Source: JAHDHW01 sp963793295
GTDB lineage: Bacteria; Bacteroidota; Bacteroidia; Chitinophagales; Saprospiraceae
Reading direction: 5' to 3'
NCBI GenBank assembly: GCA_963793295.1
Contig: CAWBZX010000028.1
Coordinates: forward strand, 124,001-188,000
DNA length: 64,000 nt
Of this stretch, positions 28,304 through 37,355 are shown in pieces. Below the pieces are notes generated by a model, which saw nothing but the letters and a program-made list of their open reading frames with translations, was not told where the DNA came from and searched no databases. A program made the translations under genes and the position numbers. Positions within the stretch are counted from its first letter, which is position 1; the number at the start of each line of letters is the position of its first letter.

Positions 28304-29485
28304 CTAAAAGTTATCCACCACCTCTATATTCTCATAAGTCATTCCTGCTGGGAATTTTCCGAGTTTTTTCGAATTATTTGGTGATGTCGGATCACATATA
28401 AAGTAACTTTTGCCGTCATAATCGATGGGCTTTCCAACTGGATCCGGCAAGGCGACAGCCATTGTTATATAAGCGTCATAATATCGAACGGCAATAATGT
28501 CTAGGCTGGTCAGTTCTTTCATTAAGAAATAAAACAAAGCGCAGCGATCTTCATGATCGGAATATTGCTGAATAAAAAGTTCCTCAGGAATCATTGGCTG
28601 ATTGTGTCGATAATATTCTTCATCGAATTTGTAATCAAAGCCGGATCGGGTAAATGAAACCAAAAACCCTACTTTTTCCTGTTCCGTTTTTCCTTCTAAA
28701 AATGAAGCAAGCTGTGGCATCAAAGTGCTTTTTAATTGATCTGAAGGAGCCACCTTAAAGTAGTTTTCGTCATTAACGATCGGATAATTTCTCATCAAGG
28801 CCCTGGCCATAGTATCCACTTCAATTTCAATTGAATAGGGTTCATTGTCATATTTAAATTGGACTGTTTTTTTAACAATTTTAGCCGGGATATTTGGTAG
28901 GTGATCGATATCAAAGGAAAACAGCTTTCCTTCTTTTTTGGCTTTGTAAGCCGGAATTTCATAAAGTGCTCTTCTGGTATTCAATCCAAAATACAAAGCC
29001 GTTAGATTGACATATGTTTTATCTTCGTATCTCGTAAACGGAGTATAGAATACTTTGTCATTTGTAGCCACATTTAAGAATACAAATTGATTAACAGCTG
29101 TATTGAGGTGCGTGTCATAGCCAGCTTTTGTGAACAAAAACCAACAGACCAAAGTTTGATAAATCTCTGTTTGCTTGACATAAATTTTCTCTACAGATTT
29201 TCTGACCAGATTATAAAAAAACCAGTCATTCAACTGCAATTGTTCCTTTTGATTTAAAAGATCATCCAGCAATACCTGGTAATTGGTCCCTTCCATCGTT
29301 TCAAAAAAAGTCTTCAGACACTTATCACGGGTACAGGTTCGGAACTTAAAAATCGTCTCAGGATCGTATTGCACGTTGACGGTGGCAGAATAAAATTTAA
29401 CTTTCGCAGTAGATACTTCTGTTGAGAAAGATAAGAATGGCAGGCACAGTAACAGGCCTAGCACGGGTAGTTTGCTTTTTAACAT
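28304..29485 (-). CDS. Secreted protein with transglutaminase-like C-terminal domain lacking the usual His
   Basis: 393 residues with a Sec signal peptide (LLLCLPFLSFST, cleavage about residue 22). Residues about 270-390 look like a transglutaminase-like fold: DHEDRCALFYFLMKEL supplies a Cys in the right context, and GKSYFICDPTSPNN supplies the Asp after the His strand. Between them, where TGase-like proteases have a His (usually in an xHMAVAV strand), the protein reads DAYITMAVAL. It may therefore be catalytically inactive or use another residue. The N-terminal 250 residues are unassigned. It converges on the Rnf operon, with a shared terminator. Confidence 0.6.
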   Translation of the reverse strand: MLKSKLPVLGLLLCLPFLSFSTEVSTAKVKFYSATVNVQYDPETIFKFRTCTRDKCLKTFFETMEGTNYQVLLDDLLNQKEQLQLNDWFFYNLVRKSVEKIYVKQTEIYQTLVCWFLFTKAGYDTHLNTAVNQFVFLNVATNDKVFYTPFTRYEDKTYVNLTALYFGLNTRRALYEIPAYKAKKEGKLFSFDIDHLPNIPAKIVKKTVQFKYDNEPYSIEIEVDTMARALMRNYPIVNDENYFKVAPSDQLKSTLMPQLASFLEGKTEQEKVGFLVSFTRSGFDYKFDEEYYRHNQPMIPEELFIQQYSDHEDRCALFYFLMKELTSLDIIAVRYYDAYITMAVALPDPVGKPIDYDGKSYFICDPTSPNNSKKLGKFPAGMTYENIEVVDNF

Positions 29486-29662
29486 TTCACTGATATTTTG
29501 CTTTAAAGGGGGTATTTTTTCCTTTATCGCATCAGTGCTTGATCAGTGTGTTGTGTTGTTTGTAATGAGGAGTAATTCAAAAAGTCTACCAAACTTGGAA
29601 TATCTATTTTGGCAAGGCTTAAATTTATTAGAGTTTCCTTTAAATTATTTCAAAAAGTTATT

Positions 29663-30913
29663 TTACTCTAAACAAAAGAATCTCAATTTTTCGCTGGCCC
29701 GCTCCAGCCCCAAGTTCTGGCTTTGTTTTAAATCGCGGCATCCAGACCTCAAATCAAATACTTTCAAATGAGTCAATCCTCTGTTGTAATAAGCTTCAGC
29801 AAAAAAAGGATCCAACTGGATAGCTTTGGTATAGTCTGCGATAGCTTTTTGATGATAGCCAAATAGCAAATAAATGTTAGCCCTGTTTTTATACAATAGT
29901 GCATTTTTTGGAAATTCTTCAATCGCCTTATCTAAGTCTGCCAATGCACCATGAAAATCTCCTAACATACTTTTTGTAAGACCTCGATTGAGAAAAGCTT
30001 CCAAATAATCATCAGCTTTTAGTTCAATGATTTTATCATAATCTTCCAAAGCACCTTCTTTGTCAGCAAGTTCTTTGCGAAGAAGGGCTCTTTCAAAATA
30101 GGCTTTGGTAAGGTCTTCCTCAAGTTGAATGGCCTGGTCAAGATATGTTTTGGCCTTTTCTTTGTTTCCTTTTTCTCGTTCTAAGCGACTGAAATTGTAC
30201 CAGGCAATAGCAAAATCGGGTTGCAATTCAATGGACTGCAAAAATGCTTGGGCTGCCGTATCAAATTGCTTTTGTTTTGTAAGAATCAGCCCTTTTAAGT
30301 CGTAAGCAATGAATGCGTAATTTTCTCCTATAAAATCAGTTTCTAAAATATCTAAGGCTTCTGAAAGGCGATCTTCTTCAAGGAGGCGGATGATTTCTTC
30401 TATTTTAGCTAACTGGTAGACTTCGACATCTACCTTTTCGTATTGTTCATCTAAGAAACCGTAATAATAGCCAATACGTTTATAAGTACTCAATTCTACA
30501 ACAGCTTGTTCCGGTTCGAATTCAATGACGTTAAGAATACTTGCCGATCCATTGTAACCGTGAAGATCTGCGGCATATGGATTCAACAAATTAGCCAAAC
30601 GCAGATCCGCTTCAGCTTCTGTGTTCATGCCAAAACGTTTTTTGAATTTAGCGCGTTGGAGCAGCACTTCTGCAGATTGTGGATGTTGAGCCACTGCCGT
30701 TTCTAACGAAATATAGGCTCCCTCAAAATCAAACAATTGCTGTTGTAAATAGGAATTTCTTATGTGGAAAAAATTATCGACTGCAAAGATTTCGTTCGAA
30801 TGTGATTTACCTTCAACAGGATTAATATATCCAGTATCTTGTGCAAAAACGGTTAATGAAATTAGTAATGTAAAAACATTGACTATTGCTTTCTTTATCT
30901 TTATTTCTTCCAT
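29663..30913 (-). CDS. Secreted TPR-repeat protein
   Basis: 416 residues. A signal peptide (VFTLLISLTVFAQ, cleavage near residue 25) is followed by tandem tetratricopeptide repeats over most of the length. The clearest are the C-terminal units with A-x-x-x-Y-N-x-x-x-x-L patterns, for example FAIAWYNFSRLEREKGN, YLEAFLNRGLTKSMLGD and AEAYYNRGLTHLKVFD. About nine repeats can be counted by eye. TPR solenoids are protein-protein scaffolds; the partner is unknown. A Cys near the end (GCRDLKQS) is typical of this Bacteroidota subgroup. Confidence 0.85.
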   Translation of the reverse strand: MEEIKIKKAIVNVFTLLISLTVFAQDTGYINPVEGKSHSNEIFAVDNFFHIRNSYLQQQLFDFEGAYISLETAVAQHPQSAEVLLQRAKFKKRFGMNTEAEADLRLANLLNPYAADLHGYNGSASILNVIEFEPEQAVVELSTYKRIGYYYGFLDEQYEKVDVEVYQLAKIEEIIRLLEEDRLSEALDILETDFIGENYAFIAYDLKGLILTKQKQFDTAAQAFLQSIELQPDFAIAWYNFSRLEREKGNKEKAKTYLDQAIQLEEDLTKAYFERALLRKELADKEGALEDYDKIIELKADDYLEAFLNRGLTKSMLGDFHGALADLDKAIEEFPKNALLYKNRANIYLLFGYHQKAIADYTKAIQLDPFFAEAYYNRGLTHLKVFDLRSGCRDLKQSQNLGLERASEKLRFFCLE

Positions 30914-31315
30914 AACCGGGTATTTAAGGTTTAATAATTAACTATCTCATATAACTTTATTTTACAAACAATAAAAAATTAATTTAGTTGAAAAACTATT
31001 TCTAAATAATGTCAATATTATTTATTAAGTTTTTAATAAATTTCAGTTGAATCTTTAATCTGGAAAGTCTGATAATAGAATTCTAATATCGAAGTAAGTT
31101 GGTAAAACGCTTATTTGTAAATATTTCAATTATACAAATAATATGAAGGCTTGACTAAGTACGATTTACTTGTAACATTTATTAACTACTTTAGAAAGGA
31201 GCAACTTGCGGGAAAAGTACTTAATGAAACGGATGAGCAGTTTAATATTGATTTAGCCCAACTGCTTAATATTATTAAAGTTGAACGTAACAAGTTGTAT
31301 ATTTTCCACTTTAAA
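30914..31315. other. Intergenic region with a possible small broken ORF
   Basis: No secure gene. A plus-strand frame from about 31157 to the terminator reads LVTFINYFRKEQL and DEQFNIDLAQLLNIIKVERN, protein-like in composition. It has no good start, because the ATG at 31142 meets a stop after three codons, and its end runs into a terminator stem. It may be a decayed small gene. The left part (30914-31100) is AT-rich and should hold the promoter of the TPR gene. Confidence 0.3.
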
Positions 31316-31358
31316 AAAAACATCCTGAATTTATCTTTTGGATATTCAGGATGTTTTT
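31316..31358. terminator. Bidirectional intrinsic terminator
   Basis: Fifteen-base-pair perfect stem (31316-31330 with 31344-31358) and a 13-base loop, with A5 and T5 at the outer ends. It lies 25 bp after the stop of the minus-strand S46 peptidase. Confidence 0.85.
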
Positions 31359-31382
31359 AGTATCTAAAATTTCTTTAAAAAA

Positions 31383-33563
31383 CTACCTTTTTTCTTTCGG
31401 ATGTACCAGTTTCATTTCTTCGATAAGATGTGTTGCCCCGGCATATTTGTCAATAATGAATAAGACAAAACGGACATCCACCATGATATTCCGACAAATG
31501 GAAGCATCATAATTGTAATCACTCATCGTTCCTTCCCAAACGCGATCGAAATTCAAACCGATTAAATTGCCATGAGCATCAATCGCCGGGCTTCCGGAAT
31601 TACCGCCGGTACTGTGATTGGAGCCTATAAAACAAACTGGCATTTTGCCATCATCAGCATATTGGCCGTAATCCTTTTCATTGTATAAATCGATTAATCT
31701 TTCGGGGACATCAAACTCGTAATCACCGGGAACGTATTTTTCTATCACACCATCCAGATAAGTCACTGGAGTATAAGTAACCGCATCGCGAGGGGTGTAA
31801 CCGGCTACTTTTCCATAGGTTACACGCATCGTGCTGTTAGCATCCGGATAAAATCGTTTCTCAGGAAAAACCTCCATCAAAGCTGCCATATATTTTCGTT
31901 GTAAAGTACTTAGCGAAGCATTTATCTCGCTGTATTTTGTGGCGACTTTATTATTATAAACATCTGCTAAAGAGCTTGAAAATTGAAATAAAGGATCGCT
32001 TTTCAGTTGCTTAACGGCTTCTTCAGGGCTGGCCTCCAGAATTTTATTTAATTTTTGTTGATAAGGGATTGCAGAGTTAGCAAATTTGTGTTTCGCTAAA
32101 GCATTGTAGTCCTTTGTACCCAGCATAAAAATTTCCTGTTTAACAATATCAGCTACTCCAAGTTTGGCATTAGAAACGTACATTTCCATCAGCGCAGCGA
32201 AGACCTTTTGATCGATATCAGGACGATAGTTTTTATAAAAATTGTCCAACGTATTGTTGAGCCGTTCTTTGTAAGCATTATAGCCGGTTTCGCCGTTTTC
32301 GTGGTAAGCTTCGACTAACCGGCGCATATAACCTGCGATTCGCATAATTTCTATATTCCTGCCAACCACTTCGTTGTAATAATCATGGGTCAGCGCGTAA
32401 GGTTCGATCGCGGCGTACAATAATTGAAATTCATTTAACAAGCCACCATATTCTGCTTTCCATGCTTTATTTTTGTTGACTCTTGCCATAAACTCAGCTT
32501 CTAAATCTTTCTTTTTTTGAACACCTCCTGTTTTTTTCAAACCCAGACTTTCGCCGATCCACTTTTTCCAATAATTAGCGATTCTTGCATATTTTGAAGC
32601 GTATTGAATTTTTACAGCAGGATCAGCGCGCATTTCAACATCCACGATCTTTAAAGCAGCTTCACGAATCGCAATTTTCGAAGGATTAAGGACATCAACC
32701 AATTGTTCGATTGCAAAAGAAGGCAGGTATTCATTTGTTCTACCCGGAAAGCCAAAAACCATGGTAAAGTCATCCTGTGTGACGCCATCCAAAGAAATTG
32801 GAAGGAAATGCTTTGGTTTGTAAGGCACATTATCTTCAGCATATTCAGCTGGTAAATTATCCGGTCCGGCGTAAATGCGGAACAATGAAAAATCACCGGT
32901 ATGCCTTGGCCAAACCCAGTTGTCGGTATCCGAGCCAAACTTTCCAATAGACTCCGGAGGAGCTCCAACAAGACGTACATCATTGTAAGTCATCGTCAAA
33001 AAAGCAAAATATTGATTGCCTTTGAAAAATGGCTTGATAACATAATCTTCGTAGGATTTCAGATCGGTTAACTTTTTAAGGGCATCAATATTTTTATCGA
33101 TAGTAGATTGGCGCTCCTTTTCAGTCATCCCGTCAGTTACACCTTCTAAAATTTTATCAGTTATATCATCAATGCGAACGATAAATGTTGCAAACAAACC
33201 CGGATTTGGTAATTCTTCTCCATGATTTTGCGCCCAAAACCCATCTTTCAAATAATTGTTTTCCAATGTTGTATGCGACTGGATATTACTGTATCCGCAA
33301 TGGTGATTGGTGAGCAGCAAACCCTGATCGGAAATCAATTCAGCCGTACAAAACCCACCAAAGTGAACAATCGCATCTTTCAAGCTACCCTGGTTTACGC
33401 TGTAAATATCTTCGGCAGTCAATTTCATGCCCATCTCCTGCATTTCGGCTTCGTTGAGTGATTTCAAAAAAAGCGGCAGCCACATCCCTTCACCAGCAAA
33501 ACCGACTCTGGCGATGAAAGAAATACAAACAATCAGTAGGGTGGTTTTCAATAATTTATTCAT
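31383..33563 (-). CDS. S46 family dipeptidyl-peptidase (DPP7/DPP11 type)
   Basis: 726 residues with a signal peptide (cleavage after GFA, about 23), then the family start GEGMWLPLFL. The catalytic triad is visible: His88 in TNHHCGY, Asp in SDTDNWVWPRHTGDF (about 220), and Ser in GGNSGSPA (about 652). These periplasmic exopeptidases remove dipeptides during protein utilisation. The S1 pocket position reads FDRVWEG (Arg near 671). As I recall, DPP11 (Asp/Glu-specific) has Arg there and DPP7 has Gly, so this is probably an acidic-residue-specific DPP11. A TATATTTG -7-like element lies on the minus strand at 33582-33589. Confidence 0.93.
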   Translation of the reverse strand: MNKLLKTTLLIVCISFIARVGFAGEGMWLPLFLKSLNEAEMQEMGMKLTAEDIYSVNQGSLKDAIVHFGGFCTAELISDQGLLLTNHHCGYSNIQSHTTLENNYLKDGFWAQNHGEELPNPGLFATFIVRIDDITDKILEGVTDGMTEKERQSTIDKNIDALKKLTDLKSYEDYVIKPFFKGNQYFAFLTMTYNDVRLVGAPPESIGKFGSDTDNWVWPRHTGDFSLFRIYAGPDNLPAEYAEDNVPYKPKHFLPISLDGVTQDDFTMVFGFPGRTNEYLPSFAIEQLVDVLNPSKIAIREAALKIVDVEMRADPAVKIQYASKYARIANYWKKWIGESLGLKKTGGVQKKKDLEAEFMARVNKNKAWKAEYGGLLNEFQLLYAAIEPYALTHDYYNEVVGRNIEIMRIAGYMRRLVEAYHENGETGYNAYKERLNNTLDNFYKNYRPDIDQKVFAALMEMYVSNAKLGVADIVKQEIFMLGTKDYNALAKHKFANSAIPYQQKLNKILEASPEEAVKQLKSDPLFQFSSSLADVYNNKVATKYSEINASLSTLQRKYMAALMEVFPEKRFYPDANSTMRVTYGKVAGYTPRDAVTYTPVTYLDGVIEKYVPGDYEFDVPERLIDLYNEKDYGQYADDGKMPVCFIGSNHSTGGNSGSPAIDAHGNLIGLNFDRVWEGTMSDYNYDASICRNIMVDVRFVLFIIDKYAGATHLIEEMKLVHPKEKR

Positions 33564-33689
33564 ATCGTTTTTGATTTTTCACAAATATAGCCAAAATGGT
33601 TTTTTATCATAATATGGCTGTTCTTTTTAACGGGATTTTATAAATAGCTGAAAAATTTTAAATCTTTTTTTTGTTACTTTTGAAAAGAT

Positions 33690-34172
33690 ATGGATATCGA
33701 AAAATTCAGACAACAGGCAGGGGATCAGAAAAAAGAAAATAAAAAGTTTATTCAAGGCTTGAAAAAACAAAATTCAAGAGAATTGGACGAACGATTCCAT
33801 CATTTGCACGAAGAAGTTTTTGAGGAAATAAATTGCCTCGAATGTGCTAATTGCTGTAAAACAACCAGCCCGATCTTTATGGATAAAGATATTGAACGCC
33901 TGGCAAAACATTTCCGGGTTCGACCTTCAGCTTTTATTGAAAAATACCTGCATCTGGACAATGAAAACGATTATGTTTTGAACCAAGCTCCTTGCCCTTT
34001 TTTGGGGTTGGACAATTATTGCTCCGTCTATGAAAACCGCCCAAGGGCTTGCCGCGAATATCCACATACTGATCGACGCAAAATCCACCAGCTATTAGAT
34101 TTAACTTTTAAAAACACTTTGGTCTGTCCTGCTGTTTTAGACATTGTGAATCGCTTGAAAGCAGTTTATTAA
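33690..34172 (+). CDS. YkgJ family cysteine-cluster protein
   Basis: 160 residues, cytoplasmic. It has the YkgJ/UPF0153 cysteine pattern: CLECANCCKT (near residues 49-56), a distal APCPFLG, CSVYENRPRACREYP and a final VCPAV. The cysteines are expected to bind a zinc ion or Fe-S cluster. Function is unknown for the family. Transcribed divergently from the S46 peptidase with a 126-bp spacer. Normal length and an unbroken frame. Confidence 0.88.
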   Translation: MDIEKFRQQAGDQKKENKKFIQGLKKQNSRELDERFHHLHEEVFEEINCLECANCCKTTSPIFMDKDIERLAKHFRVRPSAFIEKYLHLDNENDYVLNQAPCPFLGLDNYCSVYENRPRACREYPHTDRRKIHQLLDLTFKNTLVCPAVLDIVNRLKAVY

Positions 34173-34563
34173 TAACTGATGTTACGCGATTGTAAGAAAA
34201 TATTATTGAAGTTTTCCCAAAAGTAGGGAATCGAATAAATTAAGGTAGCTTTCTTTTGTTTTCTGCCTGCGGCGCCTTCATTTTTTAGTTCATTCTATTA
34301 TTATTTAAAATTAAGGCATTCATGAATCTCCTTCGGCGATTTCCATTGATGAAAAAAGGGCAAGCAATACCGACGGATATTGCGGCATAAAAAAATCTAG
34401 ACAAAATAAATGCTATGCGCATTGGCGGCACCCGCACCCACGTATTTTGTCGCGCCCCTCGCTTTAAATAATGAAGAATTAGTGCCTTGAAATATCGAGG
34501 AGTTTCCCAAGAAAAGTTCTAAACATAAAAATTGTTTTGCTTAACTTCAGTTAACAATAAAGT
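34173..34563. other. Intergenic region with an unusual, locally GC-richer patch
   Basis: No gene is recognised. Bases about 34255-34470 are richer in G and C than the surroundings (CGGCGCC, CCTTCGGCG, GGCGGCACCCGCACCCACG) and look like the decayed end of a repeated or mobile element rather than a promoter. The last 90 bp are AT-rich and should hold the sufS promoter. Confidence 0.35.
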
Positions 34564-35775
34564 ATGATTGATTTCAAAAAAGTGAAGGCGGATTTTCCAA
34601 TTTTTAAACACCATCCTGATTTGGTCTATCTGGATAATGCTTCCACGACGCAAAAACCGAAAGTGGTTATTGAAGGAATTATCAATTTTTATGAAAAAGG
34701 AAACGCCAACATTCACAGGGGACTCTATAAAATTGCTGCCGAAACTTCCGCCAATTACGATTCCGTTCGGTCAAAAGTTGCGAATTTTATAGGTGCTCCG
34801 AATTCAAAGAATATTGTATTTACTAGCGGGACAACCGAAGCTATCAATTTGGTAACTCATTCTTTTTTAGCACCTCGACTTCATGCTGGCGACAATGTGA
34901 TTATTTCGGCGATGGAGCATCACGCCAATCTGATTCCCTGGCAGGTACTCTGCAAAAAGAAAGGCGCTGAATTGCGAATTATTCCGATGGAAAGGTCTGG
35001 CAAATTGAACATGACCGAATTCAAAAAACTGCTTACACCAAAAACAAAAATGGTTGCCGTAGTTCATGTTTCTAATTCTTTGGGAACGATAAATCCCATT
35101 GAAGAGATTATTGATTCCGCTCACAAATTGCAGATACCTGTTTTGATCGACGGAGCACAAAGTGTTTTGCATTATCCGGTAAATGTCAGCGAAATGGACT
35201 GTGATTTTTTTGTGTTTTCTGGGCACAAATTATTTGGTCCGACGGGAGTTGGCGTTTTGTATGGAAAAGAAGCATTGCTTGAATCAAATGGATCCTTTTA
35301 TATTTGGAGGCGATATGATCAAAGAAGTCAGTTTTGAAACGTCTGATTTATGCTGAATGCACCACAAAAGTTTGAAGCAGGTACCCGAAATTTAGCTGGC
35401 GTCATTGGTTTGGGTTACGCGATTGACTATTTAAATAATTTCAATAAAACAGAAATTTTGGATTATTTGAATACGCTGGGATCATATGCCTTTGAGCAAC
35501 TTTCAAGCATCAAAAATCTGGAAATAATTGGTAATCCAAACCGCAACAGCAATATCGTTTCATTCAACCTGAAAAACGTGCATCCACACGATGTAGCGAC
35601 TTTTTTGGCGGAAGAAAATATAGCGGTAAGAGCAGGACACCATTGCACGCAGCCGGTGATGGATTTTTATGAAATCCCAGGAACGACGAGGGCTTCGTTT
35701 ACGATTTATAATTCACAAGATGAGGTGGATCAACTGGTCAAAACACTGGAAGCCATTCAAAAATTCTTTGCATGA
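34564..35775 (+). CDS. sufS: Cysteine desulfurase SufS (two frameshifts)
   Basis: About 404 residues when rebuilt. Frame 1 is good to about 35287 (KEALLES). An extra A there shifts the protein to MDPFIFGGDMIKEVSFETSD, and a lost T near 35350 shifts it again into the 35350-35775 frame (MLNAPQKFEAGTRNL). All key sites survive: the PLP lysine in FSGHKLFGPTG, HVSNSLGT, and the active-site cysteine in RAGHHCTQP. SufS takes sulfur from cysteine and hands it to SufU/SufE for Fe-S assembly. The last four bases overlap the sufU start. Confidence 0.9.
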
Positions 35776-36203
35776 ACGACAAATTAAAAGCACTGTATAA
35801 AACAGTAATCGTCCAACACAACAATGAACCGGTTCATTTTGAAAAAAATGAATCCGCGCAGTATATTTTAAAAGCAAACAGTCCAATTTGTGGAGATCGT
35901 TTTACGCTCTATTTTGATATTGAAAATGGTGTTTTGAAAAACCTAAGTTTTTATGGTCATGGCTGTGCCATTTCGAAAGCTTCCACTTCGATCATGGTAG
36001 AAAACCTGATTGGAAAAACGATGGAAGAAGCGCTTGAAATATGCGAAAATTTTTACGAGCATGTTGAGCCGGATGGAGCTCTTTCTAAACAAAAAAATGA
36101 AAAATTCGAAGCCTTTTCAGCGGTGAAATTTTTTCCGGAAAGAAAACAATGCGCGACGCTTAGCTGGGATGAGATCAGTACTTTTCTAAAATCACAGCGA
36201 TAA
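35772..36203 (+). CDS. sufU: SufU-type iron-sulfur assembly sulfurtransferase
   Basis: 143 residues of the IscU/NifU-N fold. Conserved cysteines lie in the contexts NPICGDR-like (SPICGDR), GHGCAISKAS and RKQCATLSW, and ENLIGKTMEEA follows the second. The long insertion between the second and third cysteines is typical of SufU, a zinc-dependent sulfur acceptor for SufS, rather than the scaffold IscU. Direct overlap with sufS supports this pairing. It fits a window rich in Fe-S proteins, with HscB encoded further on. Confidence 0.88.
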   Translation: MNDKLKALYKTVIVQHNNEPVHFEKNESAQYILKANSPICGDRFTLYFDIENGVLKNLSFYGHGCAISKASTSIMVENLIGKTMEEALEICENFYEHVEPDGALSKQKNEKFEAFSAVKFFPERKQCATLSWDEISTFLKSQR

Positions 36204-36213
36204 AGCGTGTTTG

Positions 36214-37248
36214 CTATAGGAATTCATTTTTCACTTTTATTATCTCACCCATAATACTAAGTGCGATTTCTTTTGCGGATTTGGCATTGATGGATACGCC
36301 GATAGGGGCGTGAATACGTTTTAGATCTTCCTCAGAAAATCCAGCCTTTATAAGTCGATTCGTTCGTTTTTCATGTGTTTTTCGACTTCCAAGCGCACCG
36401 ATGTAAGCCACTTTTGATTTCAATAAAATCTGTAAAGCATTGTCGTCGATTTTTGGATCGTGAGAAAGTACAACGGCATAAGTATAAGGATCCAGTTTAA
36501 AGTCAGACAAAACCTCTGAAGGATAATCTTCAAACAATTGATCGGGAGTTACCTGAAATTGTGTTTTATTGGAAAAGATACCTCTTGGATCAATGACGAT
36601 CGCTTCAAAATCATACAATTTTGCCAGCTGAACCAAATCTGCAGTAATGTGTGCCGCTCCGATAATGAGCATTTGACTTTTTCGGGGAAAAACCTGTACA
36701 AAGTAGTTTTCTTCCTTCCATTCAATGATTTGGTTTTTTCGTTCTTTATAGGCACGTTGCGCTTCTTTTATAACAAAATCATCATGATCCTTACCGAAAG
36801 CTGTTCCGTCTGGCAAGACCAAAACATGGTGACTTTTTCCGCTTTGGAGACGACTTAAAAGAATGCATGCTTCATTATTTTTTAAACAATGAATTAATTG
36901 CTGCCAGATTTCTTTTTCTTCAGAGCGTTCATCCAAAGCAATAAACCGCTCCGTAAAAACTTCAACCTGACCGCCGCAGGTCAATCCAACGGTCCATGCT
37001 TCGTCATTGCTTACTCCAAAAGCCAGGTTCTCGGCAGTTCCGCGCTCTATCAAAGGCATTGCAGCTTTGATGACTGCCCCTTCGACGCAACCTCCGCTTA
37101 CCGATCCGGCCATTTCCATTTCGTCAGAAATGACCATGGAAGAACCAACGGGGCGAGGGGAGGAGCCCCATGTTTTAACAACAGTTGCAATTGCAAAAGG
37201 CTTTTTTTGATTGATCCAGTTTTCTATAGTAGGGAGTAATTCTTTCAT
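36214..37248 (-). CDS. XdhC/CoxI family protein
   Basis: 344 residues. The N-terminal XdhC/CoxI domain reads FAIATVVKTWGSSPRPVGSSM, with SGGCVEGAV. The C-terminal Rossmann domain has MLIIGAAHITADLVQLAK, VVLSHDPKIDD and YIGALGSRKTHEKR. The family helps insert sulfurated molybdenum cofactor into xanthine dehydrogenase or CO dehydrogenase-type enzymes. No molybdoenzyme gene is in the window, so its client is elsewhere. It converges with sufU, with only 10 bp between the stops. Confidence 0.92.
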   Translation of the reverse strand: MKELLPTIENWINQKKPFAIATVVKTWGSSPRPVGSSMVISDEMEMAGSVSGGCVEGAVIKAAMPLIERGTAENLAFGVSNDEAWTVGLTCGGQVEVFTERFIALDERSEEKEIWQQLIHCLKNNEACILLSRLQSGKSHHVLVLPDGTAFGKDHDDFVIKEAQRAYKERKNQIIEWKEENYFVQVFPRKSQMLIIGAAHITADLVQLAKLYDFEAIVIDPRGIFSNKTQFQVTPDQLFEDYPSEVLSDFKLDPYTYAVVLSHDPKIDDNALQILLKSKVAYIGALGSRKTHEKRTNRLIKAGFSEEDLKRIHAPIGVSINAKSAKEIALSIMGEIIKVKNEFL

Positions 37249-37299
37249 GATTAAAAATAATTGAGTTAACAGAAAAGTCTAATTTACAATTTAAACAAT

Positions 37300-37326
37300 A
37301 AAAAAGCCCTTCTAAATCGAAGAGCC
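37300..37326 (-). terminator. Intrinsic terminator (minus strand)
   Basis: Seven-base-pair stem (37319-37325 with 37306-37312, one wobble) and a six-base loop, with an A-run on the plus strand that reads as T6 on the minus strand. It lies 30 bp past the stop of the PNGase-F-like gene. Confidence 0.8.
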
Positions 37327-37355
37327 TTTCTATTTTAGATTTTTTTTAAACTAGA

